DNA of 13,695 nt from Spirochaetales bacterium. GTDB lineage: Bacteria; Spirochaetota; Spirochaetia; DSM-16054; Sediminispirochaetaceae. Positions 7,051 through 13,594 of the stretch are shown here, piece by piece. The position numbers and the translations under genes are program-made. The DNA lies in contig JAASTM010000015.1 of assembly GCA_021767325.1 (NCBI GenBank), positions 1 to 13,695 of the forward strand. Direction: 5' to 3'. The notes below the pieces were generated by a model, which was not told the origin of the DNA, searched no databases, and saw nothing but the letters and a program-made list of their open reading frames with translations. Each line of letters opens with the position of its first letter. Position 1 is the stretch's first letter.

Positions 7051-7632
7051 TTAGTCGCTAGTATCAAGCAGTTTTATATCGGGATTGAACATTTTCTCGG
7101 CCTTAAGTGTGGATGGAGGCCCGTGACCGGGCAGCACCAGGGTTGTATCAGGCAAATTGAAGAGTTTTTCGTCGATAGAGCGCAGCAAAAGCGCGCGGGA
7201 GAAGCTGTTTTTAGTGTTTCCTGCCCGCCCGGCTGCCAGCACATCTCCGGTAAAAACCATCCCGCCGATATGGTAGACCAGAGAATCGGAGGAGTGCCCG
7301 GGAACTTCTATCACTTCCACTTCGATGTCGGAAGCAGCATTGAACCTGTCGCCGTCCTTGATCGGTATCGAAGGGAAATCGAGAATATACGGAGAGAATG
7401 AATATATATCGGCATCGTAAATCTTTTTGAGTGTTCGAATCCCTTTTACATGTGAATTGTGGTGGTGGGTTACCAGGATAGTCTTGATATAGTAGCGGTT
7501 GCTCTCGATCAGAGTGAGCAACTCTTTATCCATGATACCCGGATCCACGAGAATGGCATCGCCTCCGTCCGGAGGCCCTATCAGATACGTATTGGCAAAG
7601 CCGACCACGGCAAAGTGAAAATAGAGCTTCAT
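7051..7632 (-). CDS. Metallo-beta-lactamase-fold hydrolase with a modified metal motif
   Basis: A 193-residue single-domain protein of the glyoxalase-II-like metallo-beta-lactamase superfamily. Seen: the opening strands FANTYLIG and AILVDPG, then THHHNSH (55-61) at the place of the metal-binding THxHxDH, PGHSSDS with His113, FTGD with Asp130, and LPGHGP with His170. The Asp of HxHxDH, normally a ligand of the second metal, is Ser60 here; the codon is TCA and its surroundings are clean. Activity may be mononuclear, altered or lost; the substrate is unknown. It is encoded with the pentapeptide protein in one minus-strand unit: its ATG overlaps that gene's TGA (ATGA), so translation is probably coupled. 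The length is short for true glyoxalase II, which has an extra C-terminal domain. Confidence 0.88.
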   Translation of the reverse strand: MKLYFHFAVVGFANTYLIGPPDGGDAILVDPGIMDKELLTLIESNRYYIKTILVTHHHNSHVKGIRTLKKIYDADIYSFSPYILDFPSIPIKDGDRFNAASDIEVEVIEVPGHSSDSLVYHIGGMVFTGDVLAAGRAGNTKNSFSRALLLRSIDEKLFNLPDTTLVLPGHGPPSTLKAEKMFNPDIKLLDTSD

Positions 7633-8225
7633 ATAGGAGTGTCCTGTTGAAATCTGGCTTCTTCGTAGTTCGAGTATTTAAAGCTCACCTCTACACGCGA
7701 ACTGTTCACAAAATCCGCTTTTTTCAGGTTACAATCAACGAAACTCACATTATCCAGTTTCGAACTGGTAAAGTTGGAGTAATACAGATCGGAATCGTTG
7801 AACACACAGTCCTTACCCTCAATCCCCAGAAAATTGGTATGGACGATATCGGAGTCGGTAAAATCGCAGTTGATGAACCGACTGCCGGCAAAAACCGAAT
7901 ATTTGATATTAGCCTGAGTAAAATTGCAGTTCTCAAAAGTGGAGTACTGCAGAAAGCAGAGGTCAAAGCTGCTGTTCGAGAAATCGACATTAATAAAGCT
8001 GCTTTCAGAAAAATTGCAAACCATAAACGTATGATCACTAAAGTCAGCGCCCTCTGTTTTAATACAGGAGGAGTTGAGATCCTTCAAGACTTTGGTTTCA
8101 GTTATAATTTGTATGAGCCTACGGTTGCACTCTTCCGGATTTTCAACATGGTGCAGACAGTAGTCCTCGCCGTGAACTGCATACAGTTGACAATCGGACT
8201 TCTGACACTTATTAAAGAGAAACAT
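7629..8225 (-). CDS. Pentapeptide-repeat protein with an N-terminal Cys/His motif
   Basis: A 198-residue protein. The N-terminus carries C7-x4-C12-x10-C23-x2-H26, with further Cys33 and His25, spaced like a small zinc-binding finger. A helical linker (about 35-50) precedes roughly 27 pentapeptide repeats (about 55-192) of the A(D/N)Fxx type, with Phe or Leu at the central position in most units. Such repeats form a right-handed four-sided beta helix, one turn per 20 residues. Functions in the family range from gyrase protection to scaffolding, and none can be assigned here. No signal peptide is present, so it is probably cytoplasmic. Residues 100, 120 and 140, and also 70 and 90, are cysteines, so they would stack in register. 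It is the first gene of a two-gene unit with the metallo-beta-lactamase-fold protein. No Shine-Dalgarno site precedes the ATG. Confidence 0.88.
   Translation of the reverse strand: MFLFNKCQKSDCQLYAVHGEDYCLHHVENPEECNRRLIQIITETKVLKDLNSSCIKTEGADFSDHTFMVCNFSESSFINVDFSNSSFDLCFLQYSTFENCNFTQANIKYSVFAGSRFINCDFTDSDIVHTNFLGIEGKDCVFNDSDLYYSNFTSSKLDNVSFVDCNLKKADFVNSSRVEVSFKYSNYEEARFQQDTPI
8187..8215 (+). promoter_or_regulatory. Putative promoter of the murI-rsgA-mutS2 operon
   Basis: A perfect TTGACA (8187-8192), a 17-base spacer and TATTAA (8210-8215). It lies inside the 5' end of the divergent pentapeptide gene. Transcription would start near 8222 and give a leader of about 88 bases before the murI GTG. 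No better promoter is seen closer to murI. Confidence 0.45.
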
Positions 8226-8233
8226 AGTTACAG

Positions 8234-8260
8234 GGTATAGTGTGTTTCCGTCATGTGCAA
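8234..8260 (-). promoter_or_regulatory. Weak candidate promoter of the pentapeptide/MBL pair
   Basis: On the minus strand TTGCAC (8260 to 8255) and TATACC (8239 to 8234) with a short 15-base spacer. The -10 box ends 8 bases before the ATG, so a leaderless or nearly leaderless mRNA would result, in line with the lack of a Shine-Dalgarno site. The spacing is suboptimal, so the call is tentative. Confidence 0.3.
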
Positions 8261-8309
8261 TAGGAAAAAAGAATATTGTATGTTAAGATCCCAGCTATGG
8301 AGTGCTCAA

Positions 8310-9119
8310 GTGAATGACAGACCTATCGCGGTGTTTGATTCCGGAGTGGGCGGATTGCCCTACCTGCAAAGCCTGCGTGAATACGCTCCCAACGAATATT
8401 TCGTCTATCTGGCTGACCGGGCGAATTTTCCGTACGGCGAAAAGAGCGATAAAGAGCTGCGGCAGATTATAGTAGAATCGGTGGGACGCTTTATTGAGGC
8501 CACCGATCCGAAGCTGATGCTGATTGCCTGCAACACCGCCTCGGTAGTTGCCCTCGAAGCACTGCGGGAGCGGTTCAGTATACCCTTTATCGGAGTGGTG
8601 CCGGCGATTAAACCGGCGGCCGAAACCTCAGCCCGCAGGTCGATCGGGGTGCTGGCCACCCGCAGAACAGTCGAGGACCCGTACACGGAAGAACTCATAT
8701 CCCGGTATGCATCAGACTGTAGAGTAATCCGCTATGCCGGTGTAGAAATTGTGGAGTTAGTAGAGCTGAATTATTTCACTACCAGTGAAGGCGAGAAAAT
8801 CGAGGTCTTGAAGCCGGCGGTGGAATATTTTAAAAGCGAAGAGGTAGATACCCTGGTAGTCGGTTGTACGCATTTCATATTTGTGGAGGAACTGCTGCAG
8901 CACATGCTCGACGGTTCAGCCAAGGTGATCGATTCGCGGAGAGGGGTAGCACAGCAGACACTGAGAATACTCGAACAGGAGAGCATCTCCAGATTCGGTC
9001 AACCGCAACCGGAGAGCGGACGTTTGTTCGTAAGCGGAAACGGTCTCGACCAGGCGGCTGAACAGCGCTACCGCAGTTTTTCTCGACTCTACGAACTCGA
9101 ATGGAGCGGCGTGCTGTGA
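8310..9119 (+). CDS. murI: Glutamate racemase
   Basis: A 269-residue cofactor-independent racemase converting L- to D-glutamate for peptidoglycan synthesis in the cytoplasm. Seen: N-terminal RPIAVFDSGVGGL with Asp10 and Ser11, a FPYGEK loop, ACNTAS with catalytic Cys74, GVVPAIKPA, and VGCTHF with the second catalytic Cys186 and His188. The usual GCTHYP is GCTHFI here. The frame stays open upstream to ATG 8253. I chose GTG 8310 because it has GGAG seven bases before it and matches the usual family N-terminus; the extra 19 residues of the longer form look non-conserved. It opens a compact operon: its stop codon overlaps the start of rsgA. Confidence 0.93.
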   Translation: MNDRPIAVFDSGVGGLPYLQSLREYAPNEYFVYLADRANFPYGEKSDKELRQIIVESVGRFIEATDPKLMLIACNTASVVALEALRERFSIPFIGVVPAIKPAAETSARRSIGVLATRRTVEDPYTEELISRYASDCRVIRYAGVEIVELVELNYFTTSEGEKIEVLKPAVEYFKSEEVDTLVVGCTHFIFVEELLQHMLDGSAKVIDSRRGVAQQTLRILEQESISRFGQPQPESGRLFVSGNGLDQAAEQRYRSFSRLYELEWSGVL

Positions 9120-10033
9120 ATGCGTACACAGGAATAGTTGCCTTCGGCGCGAATAATATTTTTACGGTGAAGGTGGACGGTCGGGCGTATCAGTGTCGTA
9201 TAAAGGGGAAAATACTCCGTCAGGATGAAAAAGCCTATAATCCCCTGGCTCCCGGTGATGTGGTGGACTTCGAGCCGGATGCACATACCTCGGATGAGGG
9301 ACTTATTCTCCGGAGAAAGGCGCGGGAGAACTCACTGGTACGCTGGAACCGTAAACGCAGAGCCCTGCAGACGGTTGCCGCCAATCTCGACCTGTTGGTA
9401 GTAGTTTCATCGGCAAAAAAACCACCCTTCCGGCCGCGTTTCATCGACCGGGTATTGATTGCAGCCGATGAAATTCCTTCCGTGATCGTATTGAATAAGA
9501 TGGACTTAGGCTGTGCGGAGGGAGTCGCCGACCGGATCGAGGATTTCAGGGGCATGGGATATGAGGTGATAGAAACCTCGGTAGAGACAGGACAAGGAAT
9601 CGATACACTTGCAGAGAAGGTCTCCGGCCGGCTGACAGCATTTTTCGGGCAGTCCGGCGTCGGGAAGAGCTCGCTCCTGAACCGCCTGTTTCCTGGTGTA
9701 AACCTGCAGGTGGGAGAGATTTCGCAGAAGTACGATCGCGGGCGGCACACTACGAAAAATGCCCGGTTGTACGAGTATAAAGAGAATTATTTTATCGATA
9801 CTCCGGGAATACGGCAAATCGAACTGGGCATAGACAGCCCTGAAAATCTGGATGGGTACTTTCGAGATTTTCTGCCTTACATCGGCAAATGCGAATTCCA
9901 ACCCTGCAGTCACCTGCACGAGCCGGGCTGTGCGGTGCGGCAGGCGGTCGAGTCGAAAGCTATTCATCCGGACAGATACGAGAGCTATGCCCGGATTTAC
10001 TACGAATTGGAAGAGAGAACGGGATACGGTTAA
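9116..10033 (+). CDS. rsgA: Ribosome small-subunit-dependent GTPase A (RsgA/YjeQ)
   Basis: A circularly permuted GTPase of about 305 residues that checks late 30S subunit maturation. Seen: an N-terminal OB-fold (about 1-75), G4 NKMD (127-130) before the P-loop GQSGVGKSS (178-186), a G2-like GRHTTKNARL, G3 DTPG (228-231), and the C-terminal zinc site C259-x4-C264-x-H266-x5-C272. The motif order G4-G1-G3 is diagnostic. The frame also contains ATG 9101, but GTG 9116 forms a GTGA overlap with the murI stop and has GGAG upstream, the same design as murI. It ends five bases before mutS2. Confidence 0.95.
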   Translation: MNAYTGIVAFGANNIFTVKVDGRAYQCRIKGKILRQDEKAYNPLAPGDVVDFEPDAHTSDEGLILRRKARENSLVRWNRKRRALQTVAANLDLLVVVSSAKKPPFRPRFIDRVLIAADEIPSVIVLNKMDLGCAEGVADRIEDFRGMGYEVIETSVETGQGIDTLAEKVSGRLTAFFGQSGVGKSSLLNRLFPGVNLQVGEISQKYDRGRHTTKNARLYEYKENYFIDTPGIRQIELGIDSPENLDGYFRDFLPYIGKCEFQPCSHLHEPGCAVRQAVESKAIHPDRYESYARIYYELEERTGYG

Positions 10034-10038
10034 TAGAT

Positions 10039-12429
10039 ATGCATCAACACACACTTGCTGTTTTAGAATTTGAAAAAATCAGATCGGAACTGCTCGACTA
10101 TTGTATCAGTCACGACGGTATGGCAGCGGTCAGTCAACAGGGCTTTGCCTACCGCCAGTCAGAATTGGAGCCGCTGCAGAGCAAAGTCGAGCAGGCGCGG
10201 GAGTTCATGGAGCGGGAGGAGTTTCCTTCATTCGAATTCCCGGAACTCGAGGCCGAGGTATACGAGCTTTCGAAAGAGGGCGTGGTTCTCGAAGGCGAGG
10301 AGATCGTCCGCTTTGCCCGTTATTTCAACTCGGCTCACCGTCTGTCCGCATATTTGAGTGTGGCCGGAGAATACGGGTATGACTCTATTTCGAGCTACAC
10401 ACAAGACATCGGAGATTTCAGAAGCACTGCTAAAGAGATATTTGCCGTACTAAATACCGACGGCAGTGTCAAAGATAGTCACCCGCAACTGCGGAAACAG
10501 CGGGCTCAACTGGCACGGCTGAGAAATGAACTGAACAAGGCGGCGCAGACCTACCTCCAGCAGAACAGCGACCGCTGGCAGAGCGATGTGCCAACCCAGC
10601 GTGACGGGAGAATCGTACTGCCGTTGAAAGCGCAGTATCAGAATATGGTGTCCGGGGTTATTCATTACAGCTCGGCCCGCGGCGCTACCGTGTACATAGA
10701 GCCGCCCGAACTAATGACAAAAAACAACGACATTGCCCTGGTAGAACAGGAGATTCGTGAAATTATTCTTTCCATTCTCCGCGATTTGACCAAGAGTTTA
10801 GCAGCTCGCTGCACCGAAATCGAAGAGCTGATAAGGGTGGTAGCCGAGGTCGACAGTTTTCTGTGCCGGGCCCGTTATGCCCGAGTTCACAACTGTATAC
10901 GACCGGTGTACCGGGAACGCGGATTCAAACTCAAACGTGCCCGGCACCCGCTGTTGAGAAAGGCGGCGGTACCTATCGATATCGAGACAGCCGAGGATGT
11001 GCTGGGTCTCATTATCAGCGGGCCGAATGCAGGTGGAAAGACAGTTACTCTGAAAACTGTAGGCCTGCTCGCGTTGATGAACCAGTTCGGCCTGCAGGTT
11101 CCAGCCGACGAAGGGACTGAGTTGGCGGTTTTCAACGGCATCTATGCGGATATCGGTGATGAGCAGTCTATCGAGGGGTCTCTGTCCACTTTCTCCGGCC
11201 ACATGACAAAGATTGCCGATATGCTTGAACATGCCGATGTACATGCCCTGGCCCTGCTCGACGAGCTCGGTTCCGGTACCGACCCGGGCGAAGGGGCCAC
11301 CCTGGCAATGGCGATTTTGGATGAGTTTCTCGAGCGCGGAGCCACTACTCTGGCTACTTCGCATCATGGCTTGCTGAAGAATTACGGCTATACCACTCCG
11401 AAAGTGCAGAACGCCTCGATGGACTTCGACGCATCTACACTGACCCCCAACTACCGGGTGGTGGTTGGACTTCCCGGTGAGAGCCACGCCCTTGATATTG
11501 CCTCGCGCAGCGGCTTGCCGGCGCATGTCATTGAAACCGCCCGAGCTTATCTTTCACACGAAAGCGGCGAAGTAAGCAAAATGATCAAAGAGCTGGAACA
11601 GCGGCAGGCCGATTTCAAACAGCGTGAACAGGCACTGCAGCAGAGAGAGGCCGAGCTGAAGGAGCAGATCAAACAGCACGATCTTTCGGCCCTGCGGATG
11701 AAACAACGCGAGCACGAGCTCAAACAAAGTGGTTACAGCGATTTGAACCGGTTTCTGCGGGAAGCCCGGCAGGAACTCGAGAATCTGGTCCATCAGCTAC
11801 AGTCGAACGCCCGTTCCGGAGCTGGCGGTAGCGGGGCGAGCGGCCCAGGCGGTGTGAGCAAAGAGGACACCAAGCGGGTGAAGGAGTTTATCCGCACAAT
11901 AGAACAGCGGGAGAAATCAGAGAAAGAGCAGGTAGAAGCGGAAGAGGTCGAGTTCGCCGCCAGTAATACCCATGAGTTCGAACCGGGCATGGAGGTGCTG
12001 ACCGGCCCCGGCAGACGGCGAGGAACTATTCTCCGCAAGGCAAAGCAGGGGCACTGGCTGGTTGAAGTAGGGGCAATGAAAATCACCCTGCCGGAAAAGG
12101 ATCTCACCCCGGTGTCCCCATCCCGCCAGAGCAGCACGGAAAAACCGAAATACGGTTACACCAGCGACTCATCGCATTCGCCGGCGGTTTTCTCACTCGA
12201 TGTCAGGGGCGAACGGCTCGACCAAGCACTCGACATGGTGAACCGGCAGATCGACAACGCGCTGCTGGCCAATCTGTACGAATTCGAGATAATTCACGGT
12301 AAAGGAGAGGGGATTCTGCAAACCGGAATCCAGAGAATGCTGCAGGAGTCGCCCCGGATTGAAGAGTTTTATTTTTCACGACCCGAACACGGCGGCACCG
12401 GCAAAACAATTGTGAAATTGAAGCGGTAA
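10039..12429 (+). CDS. mutS2: MutS2 (RqcU-like) ATPase with Smr domain
   Basis: A 796-residue MutS paralogue. Homologues restrain recombination (Helicobacter) or split collided ribosomes for quality control (Bacillus MutS2/RqcU). Seen: N-terminal core and clamp domains (LEFEKIRSELLDYC; RDGRIVLPLKAQY; IHYSSARGATVYIEP), Walker A GPNAGGKT (about 327-334), LLDELGSGTDPGEG (about 405-418) and ATSHHGLLK. A long charged coiled coil follows (about 515-600) with a Gly/Ser-rich linker (GAGGSGASGPGG), then a KOW-like segment (FEPGMEVLTGPGRRRGTI). The C-terminal Smr nuclease-type domain starts at about 719 with LDVRG and HGKGEGIL. The frame is open upstream inside rsgA, but ATG 10039 gives the family N-terminus (HTLAVLEFEKI). 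No clear Shine-Dalgarno site is seen, so translation may be coupled to rsgA. Confidence 0.96.
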   Translation: MHQHTLAVLEFEKIRSELLDYCISHDGMAAVSQQGFAYRQSELEPLQSKVEQAREFMEREEFPSFEFPELEAEVYELSKEGVVLEGEEIVRFARYFNSAHRLSAYLSVAGEYGYDSISSYTQDIGDFRSTAKEIFAVLNTDGSVKDSHPQLRKQRAQLARLRNELNKAAQTYLQQNSDRWQSDVPTQRDGRIVLPLKAQYQNMVSGVIHYSSARGATVYIEPPELMTKNNDIALVEQEIREIILSILRDLTKSLAARCTEIEELIRVVAEVDSFLCRARYARVHNCIRPVYRERGFKLKRARHPLLRKAAVPIDIETAEDVLGLIISGPNAGGKTVTLKTVGLLALMNQFGLQVPADEGTELAVFNGIYADIGDEQSIEGSLSTFSGHMTKIADMLEHADVHALALLDELGSGTDPGEGATLAMAILDEFLERGATTLATSHHGLLKNYGYTTPKVQNASMDFDASTLTPNYRVVVGLPGESHALDIASRSGLPAHVIETARAYLSHESGEVSKMIKELEQRQADFKQREQALQQREAELKEQIKQHDLSALRMKQREHELKQSGYSDLNRFLREARQELENLVHQLQSNARSGAGGSGASGPGGVSKEDTKRVKEFIRTIEQREKSEKEQVEAEEVEFAASNTHEFEPGMEVLTGPGRRRGTILRKAKQGHWLVEVGAMKITLPEKDLTPVSPSRQSSTEKPKYGYTSDSSHSPAVFSLDVRGERLDQALDMVNRQIDNALLANLYEFEIIHGKGEGILQTGIQRMLQESPRIEEFYFSRPEHGGTGKTIVKLKR

Positions 12430-12435
12430 TCAATA

Positions 12436-12464
12436 TTGCACTTTATGAAAAATCTATCTACGAT
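12436..12464 (+). promoter_or_regulatory. Putative promoter of the 116-residue protein gene
   Basis: TTGCAC (12436-12441), a 17-base spacer and TACGAT (12459-12464). The predicted start near 12471 leaves a leader of about 30 bases containing GGAG and AGAGGG before the ATG. The -35 box overlaps an 8-base palindrome CAATATTG (12431-12438) that recurs upstream of the V-ATPase operon. Confidence 0.4.
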
Positions 12465-12500
12465 TGACATATAGCACGAACTGTATTTGGAGCAGAGGGT

Positions 12501-12851
12501 ATGAAAGAGAAGATACGTAAATTTTTCGCAATCTTGTCAATTGAGTTCGATGATATTCGAGACGGTTTGACAATGCTCCTCGAGACAACGGAGGAGCGTT
12601 TTAGAAAACACGAAATCACCGGCTACGTCTGGACGGAAAACAGTGCTCTGTTACGACGAGAACAGAAGCTCATCCAAATCCTGCATGAACGAGTGCAGCA
12701 GCTTAATCCGGATGATTACGAAACACTGGATGAAGCGGTGGAAGCCGTTCATAAAATAGTGCGCGGTATGTCGGGCATTCCTCAGGCAGTACCCGAGTTT
12801 ATTGAAAAGCGCATCAACAAAGTATTGCAGTATATGAACAATGAAGTATAA
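12501..12851 (+). CDS. Conserved-looking small helical protein of unknown function
   Basis: A 116-residue protein that I do not assign to a named family. It has no signal peptide or membrane span. The composition (many Glu, Arg, Lys and Leu; only one Pro pair, near 95-99) points to an all-helical cytoplasmic protein: an amphipathic first helix (KEKIRKFFAILSIEFDDI), a middle segment with GYVWTENSALLRREQKLI, and a C-terminal helix ending KRINKVLQYMNNEV. GGAG eight bases before the ATG supports the start. It lies between mutS2 and the V-ATPase operon. From memory, Borrelia has a similarly placed small unknown gene (BB0097), which suggests a conserved spirochaetal gene. Confidence 0.85.
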   Translation: MKEKIRKFFAILSIEFDDIRDGLTMLLETTEERFRKHEITGYVWTENSALLRREQKLIQILHERVQQLNPDDYETLDEAVEAVHKIVRGMSGIPQAVPEFIEKRINKVLQYMNNEV

Positions 12852-12875
12852 GTGCAGTAAAAACGGTGTAATTAT

Positions 12876-12906
12876 AGCTCAACAATATTGATATTTTTTG
12901 TGAGCT
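12876..12906. promoter_or_regulatory. Inverted repeat overlapping the V-ATPase promoter
   Basis: AGCTCA (12876-12881) and TGAGCT (12901-12906) are perfect inverted arms. They extend inward by three more pairs (CAA/TTG) past one bulged A. There is no T run after it, so it is not a terminator. The right arm overlaps the proposed -35 box (12898-12903), so an operator is conceivable. Confidence 0.35.
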
Positions 12907-12927
12907 CCATTACTATTGCCGTATAAA
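12898..12927 (+). promoter_or_regulatory. Putative promoter of the V-ATPase operon
   Basis: TTGTGA (12898-12903), an 18-base spacer and TATAAA (12922-12927). The start near 12934 gives a leader of about 40 bases with AAGGAA before the atpE ATG. This is the only good -10-like sequence in the 124-base gap between the two genes. Confidence 0.5.
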
Positions 12928-12975
12928 TAGGTAAATAAATATTGATTGATACATTGGCGATGAAAGGAAACGCGT

Positions 12976-13590
12976 ATGGACGTTCAGTTAAAAGAACTGA
13001 TTGACAGAATCAAATCGGAAGGTATCGAGAGCGCAGAGCAGCAGGCACAGAAAATTGTGCAAGAGGCTGAATCCAAGGCAAAACAGATTGTATCTGATGC
13101 AGAAGCAGAGGCTGATAAGATTCGACAGCAAGCTGAAGAAGATGCACAGCGCCGGGAGCAGACTGGTCGAGAATCACTCAAACAGGCCGGCCGCGATCTT
13201 ATAATCAGCCTTGAAAAGCACCTGCAGAAGCTTTTTGATACGGTTATCTACACAGAAAGCGCCGAGGCACTCAAAGGCGATTTACTGGAAAATCTCGTAA
13301 AACAGCTGGTGGAACGTTGGGACGAAGATGTCGCCGACATCAAGCTGTTGGTTGCCGACGATGAACTTAAAAAGATCGATAAGGGACTACGGGACGCACT
13401 CTCAGCTCAACTGGCCAAAGGCATGGAGCTCCAACCGCTCGAAGGGGTAGAGGCTGGCTTCCAAGTTGCCTACAAGGACGGTTCGGCATATTACAATTTT
13501 ACCGCGGAAGGTATAGCAGAGATTGTTTCCGAATTCCTGAACCCCAAGCTGGGCGAAATTCTGAAGGAAGCTGTGAAAGAAGAGGAGTAA
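12976..13590 (+). CDS. atpE: V-type ATPase subunit E
   Basis: A 204-residue peripheral-stalk (stator) subunit of the V/A-type ATPase, which ties the V1 catalytic head to the membrane part. Seen: a long N-terminal heptad-rich coiled coil (about 1-75, rich in Ala, Gln, Glu and Lys, for example AEADKIRQQAEEDAQRREQ), then a globular C-terminal domain (about 85-204). The latter includes LVKQLVERW, LLVADDELKKI and GFQVAYKDGSAYYNFTAEGIAEIVSEFLNPKL, the family's typical end. AAGGAA seven to eight bases upstream supports the ATG. It begins the operon, followed after four bases by a DUF2764-like gene. Spirochaetal V-ATPases are known or presumed to work as ATP-driven ion pumps. Confidence 0.92.
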   Translation: MDVQLKELIDRIKSEGIESAEQQAQKIVQEAESKAKQIVSDAEAEADKIRQQAEEDAQRREQTGRESLKQAGRDLIISLEKHLQKLFDTVIYTESAEALKGDLLENLVKQLVERWDEDVADIKLLVADDELKKIDKGLRDALSAQLAKGMELQPLEGVEAGFQVAYKDGSAYYNFTAEGIAEIVSEFLNPKLGEILKEAVKEEE

Positions 13591-13594
13591 TACA

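Noticed and set aside
9889..10038. N-terminal extension of mutS2 of 50 residues inside rsgA
   Set aside because: It is an out-of-frame reading of the rsgA zinc-site region; MutS2 proteins start at the HTLAVLEFEKI segment.
10798..11526. Minus-strand open frame of 242 codons opposite mutS2
   Set aside because: It is antisense to the MutS2 ATPase core, with no recognisable motifs and no ribosome-binding site or promoter.
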